Assembly (NCBI GenBank): GCA_021464245.1
Contig: JADCRB010000006.1
Span: forward strand, 1,939,621 to 2,003,620
Direction of reading: 5' to 3'
DNA length: 64,000 bases
Source of the DNA: Carallia brachiata
Lineage: Eukaryota > Streptophyta > Magnoliopsida > Malpighiales > Rhizophoraceae
The notes beneath the pieces are model-generated. The model had not been told where the DNA came from, ran no database searches, and worked only from the letters and a program-made list of their open reading frames with translations. Position 1 is the stretch's first letter; every line of letters begins with the position of its first letter. This document shows positions 40,601 to 49,722 of the stretch, in pieces. The translations under genes and the position numbers were made by a program.

Positions 40601-43600
40601 GCTTATTTAACCCAAATTAAACTGAAATGAAGCATAAATGCTTACAAAAATTGTTAATTTCAATACAAAAAGCATATTTAAAACCTTTTGGGGTGTTAAA
40701 TGCATTCAGTTCCCTCGAATAAGTGTGCAATTGATCATGATTTGCATTTATTTGTTGCATAAGATCATTTATGGCATAAATAAAGAGGCTAGATCACATC
40801 CTTTCTTGCAAATAAGTGATTTTCATTGATTTTAATGGCTTATTTAACTCAAATTAAACTTAAATAAAGAATAAATGCTTACAAAAACTTTTAAATTCAA
40901 TGTAAAAATTACTTTCAACACATTTTTGGGTGTTAAATGCATTCAATTCCCTCTAATAAGTGTGTAATTGATCATAATTTATATTAATTTGTTGCATTGG
41001 ATCATTTGTGGCATGAATAAAAAGGCTAAATCACTTAATTTCTTGTAAATCAGTGATTTTCTTTCAATTTAATAGCCTATTTAACCCAAATTAAATTTAA
41101 ATGAATCATAAATACTTGCAAAAACTGTTAATTTCAATGCAAAATGAATATTTTAACACCTTTTGGGGTGTTAAATACATTCAATTCCCTCTAATAATTG
41201 TGCAATTGATCATGATTTACATTTATTAGTTGCATAAGACCATTTGTGGCATAAACAAAAAGGCTAAATCACTTCATTTCTTGCAAAAAAATAGATTTTC
41301 ATTGATCTTAATGGCTTATTTAACCCAAATTGAACGTAAATGAAGAATAAATGGTTACAAAAACTGTTAATTTTAATGCAAAAAGCATATTTAACACCTT
41401 TTGCGGTGTTAAATGCATTCAATTCCCTCGAATAAGTGGGCAATTGATCATAATTTGCATTTATTTGTTGCATAAGACCATTTGTGGCACGAATAAAGAG
41501 ACTAAATCACTTCATTTCTTGCAAATAAGTGGTTTTCAGTGATTTTAATGGCTTATTTAACTGAAATTGAACTTAAATAATGTATAAATGCTTACAAAAC
41601 TCGTTAATTTCAATGCAAAAAGCATATTTAACACCTTTTAGGGTGTTAAATGCATTCAATTCCCTAGAATAAGTGTGCAATTGATTATAATTTGCATTTA
41701 CTTGTTGAATAAGATCATTTGTGGCATAAATAAAGAGGCTAAATCATTTCATTTCTTGCAATTAAGTGATTTTCTTTCATTTTAATGGCTTTTTTAACCC
41801 AAATTAAACTGAAATGAAGAATAAATGTTTACAAAAACTGTTAATTCCAATGCAAAACGCATATTTAACATCATTTGGGGTGTTAAATGCGTTCAATTCC
41901 CTCTAATAGTTGTGCAATTGATCATGATTTGTATTTATTTGTTGCATAAGACCATTTGTGGCATAAATAAAGAGAATAAATCACTTCCTTTCTTGCAAAT
42001 AAGTGATTTTTCTTCATTTTCATGGCTTATTAACCAAAATTAAACTGAAATGAAGTATAAATGCTTACAAAAACTGTTAATTTTAATGTAAAAAACATAT
42101 TTAACACATTTTGGGGTGTTAAATGCGTTCAATTCCCTCTAATAATTGTGCAATTGATTATGATTTGCATTTATTAGTTGCATAAGACAATTTATGACAT
42201 ATATAAAGAGGCTAAATCACTGCATTTTGTTGCAAATAAGTTATTTTCATTGACTTTAATAGCTTATTTAACTCAAATTGAACCTAAAAGAAGAATAAAT
42301 GCTTACAAAAACTTTTAAATTCAATGTAAAAAAACATTTTCAATACGTTTTGGGGTGTTAAATACATTCAATTCCCTCTAATAAGTATGCAATTGATCAT
42401 AATTTGCATTTATTTGTCGCATTGGACCATTTGTGGCATGAATAAATAGGCTAAATCACTTTATTTCTTGCAAATAAGTGATTTTCTTTCATTTTAATGG
42501 CTTATTTAACCCAAATTAAACTTAAATGAACCATAAATACTTGCAAAAACCGTTAATTTCAATACAAAATGAATATTTAACATTTTTTGGGGTGTTAAAT
42601 GCATTCAATTACCTCTAATAATTGTGCAATTGATCATAATTTGCATTTATTAGTTGCATAAGACCATTTGTGGCATAAATAAAAAGGTTAAATCACTTCA
42701 TTTCTTGCAAGTAGGTGATTTCCATTGATTTTAATGGCTTATTTAATCCAAATTGAAGTTAAATGAAGAATAAATGCTTACAAAAACCTTTAATTTCAAT
42801 GCAAAAGACATTTTTAACACGTTTTGAGGTGTTAAATGCATTCAATTCCTTCTAATAAGTGTGCAATTTATCATAATTTGCAGTTATTTGTGGCATAAGA
42901 CCTTCTGTGGCAAGAATAAAGAGGCTAAATCACTTCATTTCTTGCAATTAAGTGATCTTCTTTCATTTTAATGGCCTATTTAACCCAAATTAAATTTAAA
43001 TGAAGTATAAATGCTTACAAAAACTGTTAATTTCAATGCAAAAACCTTTTTTAACACCTTTTGGGGTGTTAAATGCATCTAATTTCCTCTAATAAGTGTG
43101 TAATTGATCATGATTTAGATTTTTTTAGTTGTATAAGACCATTTCTGGCATAAATAAAAAGATTAAATTACTTTATTTGTTACAAATAAGTGATTTTTCT
43201 TCATTTTAATGACTTATTTAACCCAAATTGAATTTAAATGAGGCATAAATACTTACAAAAACTTTTAATTTTAATGTAAAAAGCATTTTCAATACGTTTG
43301 GGGTGTTAAATGCATTCAATTTCCTCTAATAAGTGTGTAATTGATCATAATTTACATTTATTTGTTCCATAAGACTATTTGTGGCATGAATAAAGAAGCT
43401 AAATCACTTCATTTCTTGCAATTAAGTGATTTTATTTCATTTTAATGGCTTATTTAACCCAAATTAAACTTAAATGAATCATGAATGCTTATAAAAATCA
43501 TTAATTTCAATGCAAAAAGCATATTTAATACCTTATGGGGTGTTAAATGCATTTAATTCCCTCTAATAAGTGTGCAATTGATCATGATTTATATTTATTA

Positions 43601-43805
43601 GTTGCACAAGACCATTTGTGGTATGAATACAGAGGCTAAATCACTTCATTTCTTCCAAATAAGTGATTTTCATTGATTTTTATGACTTATTTAACCCAAA
43701 TTGAACTTAAATGAAGTATAAATGCCCACAAAATCCTTTAATTTCAATGCAAAAAACATCTTCAACACGTTTTGGGGTGTTAAATGCATTCATGCTCGGA
43801 CTGAC

Positions 43806-44435
43806 TCATATCGTGTCGACCCATGCCAGTCCACGTGCTACCTGACTCATTTGACATCTTGAGCCGTCTGTTTGATTCTCCACGAAATCTTCTGTTTTCC
43901 GCTTCTTCAGCTCCTTTAAGTTTAGTGATGCCTTTACATTATCCAACAAAAGACTTTCCCTTGCGTACATCATCATATCGACAAAAGTCTTGTACGAGGG
44001 AGGTAATTGCATAGCAACATGATAGCCTGATCCTCATCATTAATTTTAACATCAATATTTGTCAATTCTACGATACCTTGTTGAACTTAGTTAGGAAATC
44101 TTGGATGGTTGTTCCTTTCTTCATTTGAAGGATTTATAAAAGGTACTTTCAATACACTTGGTTGGTTAGTGACTTTGTCATGTAGAGGGCCTCCAATTTA
44201 GACCACAAACCATCAAACATGATTTGATCCGTAACTTCGCATAGGACCTCATTTGATAATCACAGTAATACTGTATGAAGTGTTGTCTTCATGAGCTCCT
44301 CCTTCTTCTCATTGGACATCGTCTCTAGCAATTCTTTTTCTCCTTTGAGTGTCGTGTCCACTCCTTGTTGGACTAATAAGGCTCATACTTTGATATGTCA
44401 TATGTTGAATTATTTTTACCATCAAATTTCTCCAT
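43806..44435 (-). pseudogene. Copia-type Gag, 5' part, frame-broken
   Basis: Reading from a possible start at 44435, recognisable pieces of a copia Gag appear in order. These are MEKFDGKNN, then LKGEKELLETMSNEKKEEL near 44345-44290, then LPPSYKTFVDMMMYARESLL and VKASLNLKELKKRK at 44006-43920. The pieces lie in different frames separated by indels or stops. The last open part (44012-43806, about 68 codons) ends just before the satellite junction. In intact elements this protein forms the particle coat. Here only about the first 200 codons remain, and the gene cannot work. Confidence 0.82.
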
Positions 44436-44485
44436 GTTATATTTAGACCTTTCCGTCATCTCGAAATATTTGCAACAATCAATTA

Positions 44486-44500
44486 GGCTCTAATACCGGT
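44486..44500 (-). promoter_or_regulatory. Degenerate primer binding site of the copia remnant
   Basis: The minus strand reads CGGTATTAGAGCC, the initiator tRNA-Met primer site with two substitutions. It lies one base from the LTR edge TGTTGAG at 44502. Confidence 0.7.
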
Positions 44501-44501
44501 T

Positions 44502-44869
44502 TGTTGAGATTTGACCTACTAAACTCTTAGATCTATAATAATTACTTATGTAGAATAATAATTTGGTGGTAAAAATTATAACAAGCACAAAAACAAAGAC
44601 ACAAGAATTTACGGGTTTGACTTATAATCTACGACTACGGGAAGATGATTAAAAAATGTTCGCTATAGATAATAAGAGATTTAAAAAGTGCATTTAATAT
44701 ATTTCACTACTCAAAACCCAATTACACCTACGAACATTTAATCTTTAGCTCACAACACCCTATATTATATTGGGTCCGGATGATTAGGATCATTGTAGGG
44801 TCAATAGTCTTGTATAGTTGTACTCAAGGAATGGGGACATAAATGAATAGATGAGACACGGCGTCAACA
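44502..44869 (-). repeat. Probable copia LTR (about 368 bp)
   Basis: The plus strand starts TGTTGAGATTTGACC beside the primer site. An inverted match GTCAACA at 44863-44869 gives a plausible outer end. The interior contains ACAAGAATTTACGGGTTTGACTT-like words that I associate with plant copia LTRs. The outer boundary is inferred from the short terminal inverted match only. Confidence 0.6.
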
Positions 44870-44896
44870 TCATTCATGACACTATCATTATTTATG

Positions 44897-45400
44897 GAGA
44901 TATCAATATTTTTAGCTCTAAAACTTTAAGTTTTTTTACATTTGAGTTCTAAAACTTTTTGACATTTTATTTGAATCCTAAACTTTTTAATTTTCTACCA
45001 AATTAGTCCTTTTGTTTACCAAAAGTGATCAATCTATTAAAAAATGATTTTAACTTTACAAAGAATTATTTAAAAAAAGATTAAATATATGAATTGAATG
45101 TCTTTTGTATCAAAAAATATGCATGTTACCTATTTAATTTGTATATTTGTTGATTAAAAAAATATTTAATGTGTATATTTTGTTAATAAAAAAATATTTA
45201 ATTCATATTTTTAACATTTTTTTAAATAATTTTTATTAAATTAAACTTATTTTTTAATCGATTGACTACTTTTTTTAATTTAAAGGACTGATATAGTATG
45301 AAATTAAAAAATTTAAAATTCAAATGAAATGTCAAAAAATTTTAAAACTCAAATATAAAAAATAAAATTAAAAATTAAAAATTAAAAATATTAGTATTTC
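44897..45400. mobile_element. Long-inverted-repeat element (MITE-like, about 504 bp)
   Basis: The left arm (44897 to about 45060) and the reverse complement of the right arm (about 45240-45400) align over about 150 bp. Shared words in the same order are CAATATTTTTA against TAATATTTTTA, ACATTTGAGTTCTAAAAC against ATATTTGAGTTTTAAAAT, TTTTTGACATTT, and TTAGTCCTTT against TCAGTCCTTT. The spacer is AT-rich, with no coding potential. Flanks ATCATTATTTAT on the left and ATCATTTAT on the right could be a degenerate target duplication. The superfamily is not determined. Confidence 0.75.
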
Positions 45401-45406
45401 ATCATT

Positions 45407-45528
45407 TATATCCTCACTTGGACTTCAATCAATTTTGGTTGGCCTTCCTTATCCGTTGAGCAATCCAAAGGCATATAAATGCCTGACATTTCGACAACCA
45501 AAGAAAAGTGTCGTCTTCTCCCTTTACA
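45407..45528 (-). pseudogene. Possible C-terminal gene fragment of unknown family
   Basis: Between two MITE-like elements the minus strand stays open and is compositionally coding-like, with pieces such as VEMSGIYMPLDCSTDKEG before a stop at 45406-45408. Upstream the frame runs into the neighbouring MITE, which would have interrupted it. I do not recognise the family. It may be a relic exon or chance, and no promoter or splice context supports a working gene. Confidence 0.25.
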
Positions 45529-46007
45529 TTGTGTTTGGATAAAATTCTTGAGGGAGAGGAAAGTGAGGGAGAGGAAAGTGGAGGAGAGGATCATCAGAGG
45601 AAAAGAATATTTTCTATCCTCTCTTGTGTTTGGAAAGAGGTGATGGGAGGGAGGAAAATTATAAATTCTTTTGTTTGGGAAATGGTGGAAAGTGGGAGAG
45701 AAGAATATAAAATATGTTGAAATAACAATTTTATCCTTCATAATAAATTCTATTAAAATATTTTGTTTAGGTAAAATTGTAATTTTTAAATTATGTAAGG
45801 GTAATTGAGTCATTTAATAAATTTAGTATGAGAACTAACAACTTTCCTCCCATTTTTGAGATGATTGGTTTTGGTGGGGTAGGGAGGATTAGAAGAATTA
45901 GAAACTTTCCTCTCCCCCACTTTTCAAAAATTTTCCAAACACAACAATTTACCTTAATTCTCTCACTTTCTTCTCCCTCCCTCCGCTTTCCTCCCTCCCA
46001 AACACAG
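45529..46007. mobile_element. MITE-like element with TTGTGTTTGG / CCAAACACAG termini (about 480 bp)
   Basis: The left end TTGTGTTTGG is followed by a purine-rich stretch (GAGGGAGAGGAAAGTG, partly duplicated). The right end is its inverted counterpart, a CCTCCCTCC-rich stretch then CCAAACACAG. A second, inner pair (TTGTGTTTGG near 45624, CCAAACACAA near 45935) lies inside it. Such termini are typical of small plant DNA transposons. The internal sequence is AT-rich and non-coding. Target duplications are not clear. Confidence 0.78.
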
Positions 46008-46554
46008 TATTAGTGTTAAACAAATGCAAGCTGTACATATCGGTACTTTGAAGATTGTCGTTAATACCACAATCAAAGGGCATCGGGCGCACACATCAAT
46101 AAATACAACAGAAAAAGGAAAGATTGCTGGCAGAGAGACATAAAGAAAGAAAAAAACAAAGGACAAGCCTATTGGATTATAAGTAAAAGTACAAAAACAT
46201 AAACAATCTTGACTACTCTATTCTCACTCGAGCTGTAATTATCATTAGCAAAGGCTTCTGAACTGGTGATCATAGACACTACAAGATTTTCAAATTATGA
46301 AAAGCTCGCAGTTTATACAATTTTTATGAACAAATTTAATGCATTTTAATATGAACATGAAAAAAGTAAAATACAAACATAGAACGAGTGCCATAAAAAA
46401 AATCTATATATTTTAAAGATGGGTACTACAGTTTAATCTATATTTTAAAATATACATATATTTTAAGTAATGCAGTTTTTTATTGTTGTAAAAAAAATCG
46501 GGTGCTGTAGTTTCAAAGACGTATTATATTTTTAATAGAATGCAATTATTTTAA

Positions 46555-46590
<36 letters not shown>

Positions 46591-46824
46591 GTAGAAAAAA
46601 ATTTAAAGAAAAAAATGACAGATCTACGCCTACTTACTATAAATAAAATTTATTTGAGGTATCTCCAATGGTTAGAATGTTAGAATTTAATTTTAGATGG
46701 TGTAGATTCTAATGTGAGGAGATAGTGTGAAATTTTTATGAAAAAAAAATTATATAATTATATAATTTATAATTTAATCGATATATTAATAAATAAATAA
46801 AAAAATAAAAGATCTCTGGGCTAG
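46008..46824. other. AT-rich intergenic sequence with an AT microsatellite
   Basis: I see no gene here. A perfect AT dinucleotide run lies at about 46558-46586. The part at 46020-46290 is of more balanced composition and could be an old untranslated or repeat fragment, but nothing in it is recognisable. Confidence 0.6.
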
Positions 46825-47280
46825 CCTTATAAATGGATGGTCAGCTAAGCATAAGTAGTGGGATATTATCCACGACATGGCCTTTTTCGCCAGGCTGAGA
46901 TAACTCCACGTCAGTTTCTTCCTTCTTACGTTTTGGACTCTTCTAACTTCAAAGCCAGCAAAGCACGTTTTCAATGTCCGTTTCCAAAAACATGATCGAT
47001 TTCTCTGTGGGTATGCCAGTATATGTTGTGAAGGCATAACTCACATGAACGGATCTTTTTTCAACGAGAGTGTGAATCCGATCAACCAAAAAAAAAATCA
47101 AGAAGAAGAAGAAGAAGAAGAAGAAGAAATATTGGAGGAGAAATCAACAGAAGGGTGTCTCCATCTCATCCGCTATGCGAGGCCTCTGCATTTCGCACTT
47201 TCAAAATCCCAGGTTCTTTTTTTTTGTTTTTCTTTGTTTTCTTTCTTTTTGTATACTTCTGAGACGGTTCTACTTTCATT
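46825..47280 (+). other. Possible orphan promoter and first exon, with GAA microsatellite
   Basis: This stretch is less AT-rich than its surroundings. It holds a TATA-like TTATAAATGG at about 46824 and the ACGT-core word CCACGTCAG near 46905. A GAA trinucleotide run lies at 47100-47128. A short open stretch from an ATG at about 47174 runs to a possible donor CCCAG|GTTC near 47212, followed by a T-rich stretch. No downstream exon could be linked to it. The 79-codon open frame starting at 47045 owes its Glu run to the microsatellite. A working gene is not supported. Confidence 0.2.
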
Positions 47281-48147
47281 TTAATGTTCTACACAACTTC
47301 ATGGAAACATAGCTCTTGGAAAAGAGAAAATTAATAGACAAGTTTGATAGACATCCTTTTTCTACTTTTTTTTCCCTCTTGGCTGTCCCTTCAGCATGTT
47401 AGCAACTGGAAACAACTCAAGTAGTGCTAATTGTTAAAAACTCATAACATCACATGATGCGCATATAAATTAAAACTGCAGAGGACCTGATTATATCTGC
47501 TTAAAAATTGAGCCTGCTAAAATGAATTACTTTTGAAAGTTATTTGTTAATTTAACTTTTTTGAAGCAGAAAGTAAAATATACAATGCCATTATAAATTT
47601 TTTTTTTAAAATTTTGAGAAATCAGTGTCAATTTTATTAATAAAAATAAGGATAAACTAGTAAAATATATAATGCAATCTTATTAAAAATTTTTTTTGAT
47701 TGTTTAACAAAAAATATCTTAAATTTTTTTTTATTTTTTTTAAATTTGGTATGAATATTTTTTTTTAACAAATATATGTTCTTAAAAAAAATAAAATAAT
47801 TGGTAATGTGTATACGTGGCTGTCCGACATCAAACGAGGTGTCACTGTCTATCTGGTAAGTATCCATCTAAAAAGTTGAATTGGATTTGGCAGAGCAGAT
47901 CCACCAGTTGTCTCTTAGGAAAAAAGAGTAAAAAAGTTTTTTGAAAGTATTTTTATAATATAACGAATTAAATTTTTTTTTGTCATTACATAAATTTAGT
48001 ATATAATAATAAAATAGTAATTTTTTATTATGTTTGTAATTAATTTTATTACATAATAAATTTATTTAATAATATTATAAAAACCTTTTTTAATAAATTC
48101 GTGCGAGCATGTAATGGAGCCCAATATGATAAGGTGTGCGCCAAAAG
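47281..48147. other. AT-rich intergenic sequence, no gene seen
   Basis: Very AT-rich, with homopolymer runs. No frame shows coding character and no repeat structure stands out, apart from the MITE-like element that starts after it. Confidence 0.6.
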
Positions 48148-48419
48148 TGGTGTTTGGACAAATTGTCTTGACAGCGCTTTTAAAGTGCAGTTACTTATAT
48201 TTAAAATATAATTATTTTAAATATTTTTTAAATTATTTTTTAAAAATATTATAAAATTAAAATTTAAAATTAAATAAATATTATTCTCAAATTTATAATA
48301 TAAATCTCATATAATATATTCTAACACAAAAAAAATTTCTTTAAAAAAAAATTCTTAAAAAATGTAACATAGTTGCAAGTAGCATTAGTTACATTTTAAG
48401 GTCGCCTCCAAACACTACC
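48148..48419. mobile_element. Small MITE-like element (about 270 bp)
   Basis: The left end GTGGTGTTTGGAC and the right end TCCAAACACTACC are imperfect inverted repeats. The inner flanks also match inverted: AAAGTGCAGTTACTT on the left, AAGTAGCATTAGTTACATTTT on the right. The centre is AT-rich and non-coding. The ends resemble those of hAT- or Harbinger-derived MITEs, but the target duplication is unclear, so the superfamily is left open. Confidence 0.68.
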
Positions 48420-48642
48420 TTCAGAAGTACTGTTTCATGTACTACCTTTATTCATATCTTAAAATGATATTAAATGATAATATAATTTACTAAGTAACTT
48501 AAATTTTTTTTTAAATTTAACTATAAAATAATTTATATTACTTTAATTTAAATTTAATTCCCTCTTAAAATATTTTACTAAATAATTTTTTTTTAAAATG
48601 TCAAAAAAAAACTTTGTTTTCTGCCGAAAAGTTTCGTTGCCT
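48420..48642. other. AT-rich spacer, nothing recognised
   Basis: Short AT-rich DNA between two inverted-repeat elements, with no coding or regulatory signal that I can support. Confidence 0.5.
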
Positions 48643-49722
48643 TGACTAAAAAAAAATTTAATAATTAATTTTACCTAAAAATTTTAGAGATTTATTAATT
48701 TTTGTCTAAAATGTATATTTATTATTTTAAAATACATTTACCATGGTACACCTATTAATATAAAATCAACTTAATCTATATTTTCTCCGTTAACCCAATA
48801 ATGTGCCGTTGATTGAGATGCCATCTTGAACAAAATTTGTCAGATCAGCTGCCACGTGCCAAAATGAAAATGACGTGGCATTTTAAAATTGAATTAAAAT
48901 AAATTTTAATTTTAATTATAATTAAAAGAAATTTTAATTAAATTTAAAACATTATATAAAAATTTTTAAACAAATAATTACTCTCGCCTCTACCCTTTCT
49001 CTCTCCTCTCTCCTTGCTCCTTCCTTTTTCTCTCCGTTTCTCTTTCGTTTTGGATCCTTTCTCGGCAACCAATCACTTCCATGATCCTTTCAGAAAAAAT
49101 CTTGTTTACTGAAACATATGCTCGCCACAATGATCGATTGAACCTGTCCGGCGACAAAGGCAACATGTAATGAAACAAAATTCCCAAAAGCATGTTGGTA
49201 CAAGAACTCTATTGATTAGCAAAACCCAGATAACACCGCAAATTTTCTACAATAATATGTCCTGTTCACTTTTACAGATGCACAAAGAGAGAGAGAGTAC
49301 CCGAACAAGAACCTACGGCAAAAGGGTCGCTAGCGAAGGAAGGGAGGAGAGAGAGAGAGAGACAGAGAGGAAAGGGGGAGGAGAGAGAAAGAGGCGGTAG
49401 TGGAAAAGAGAGAAATTATTTTTTTAAAGTAACTGAAATTTCTTTTAATTAAATTAAAATTTATTTTAATTAAATTTTCAAATGCCGCATCATCATCACT
49501 TGTCCTCGTTGTATCCTGATCTGGTAAATTTTGTAAGAAGTGGTATCTCAATCAACGCTATATTAGCTGATTTAATGAAAAAAATGCAAATTGAGTATAT
49601 TTAGAATAACTGAAACAACTTGGTGGATAGATTTTATAGAATAATGTTTTAGATAAAAATTAAGAATCTTCAAAATCTTTTAGGTGAAATTAATCATTAA
49701 GTCGAAAAAAGATGTTATTAGT
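48643..49722. mobile_element. Long-terminal-inverted-repeat element (about 1.1 kb; MULE- or foldback-like)
   Basis: Arms of about 370 bp (about 48643-49020 and 49340-49722) match as reverse complements, with many differences. Paired words from outside inward are TTTTACCTAAAA with TTTCACCTAAAA, TTGTCTAAAATG with TTATCTAAAACA, GTTGATTGAGAT in both arms, CAGATCAG in both, GGCATTTTAAAATT with GGCATTTGAAAATT, AATAAATTTTAATTT in both, and a CTCTCTCC-rich tract. The roughly 300-bp centre is less AT-rich and has a minus-strand open stretch (49193-48990) with pieces such as LPLSPDRFNRSLWRAYVSV, of unknown origin. Very long arms are typical of Mutator-like and foldback elements. No transposase is present. 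Confidence 0.75.

Larger units (their letters stand above)
36426..43792. repeat. 237-bp satellite array, diverged (old) type
   Basis: About 31 monomers of the same satellite and orientation, much more divergent from one another than those to the left. Typical words are GTGCAATTGATC, TTGTTGCATAAG or TTAGTTGCATAAG, and ATTTAACACCTTTTGGGG. Local trimer duplications are present (see separate entries). The array ends at monomer phase 79 (GCATTCA), where the copia remnant begins. It contains no gene. Confidence 0.96.
43793..44869 (-). mobile_element. Ty1/copia retrotransposon remnant (LTR and gag end only)
   Basis: In minus-strand order this holds an LTR (44869-44502), a degenerate initiator-Met primer site and the start of a gag. 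It is then cut off where satellite begins at 43792. Protease, integrase, RT and the second LTR are absent. The gag words identify the copia superfamily. It is decayed: gag has several frame breaks and the primer site has two mismatches. Confidence 0.82.

Noticed and set aside
9885..42043. Dozens of similar open frames of about 60-75 codons across the satellite arrays
   Set aside because: They are the satellite monomer itself. 237 is a multiple of three, so one frame stays open between the same two stops in each copy. The frames break wherever a monomer has an indel, and neither codon use nor conservation looks like a protein family.
8066..43792. Regularly repeated units resembling a CRISPR array
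   Set aside because: The units are contiguous 237-bp tandem monomers with no unique spacers, no cas genes and a plant context.
47045..47284. Glu-rich open frame as a gene
   Set aside because: The Glu run is a GAA microsatellite and the rest is a T-rich low-complexity tail, with no domain or conserved start.
49330..49551. Minus-strand Ser/Leu-rich open frame as a gene
   Set aside because: It falls in the CT-rich tract of an inverted-repeat arm, and its low complexity explains the open frame.
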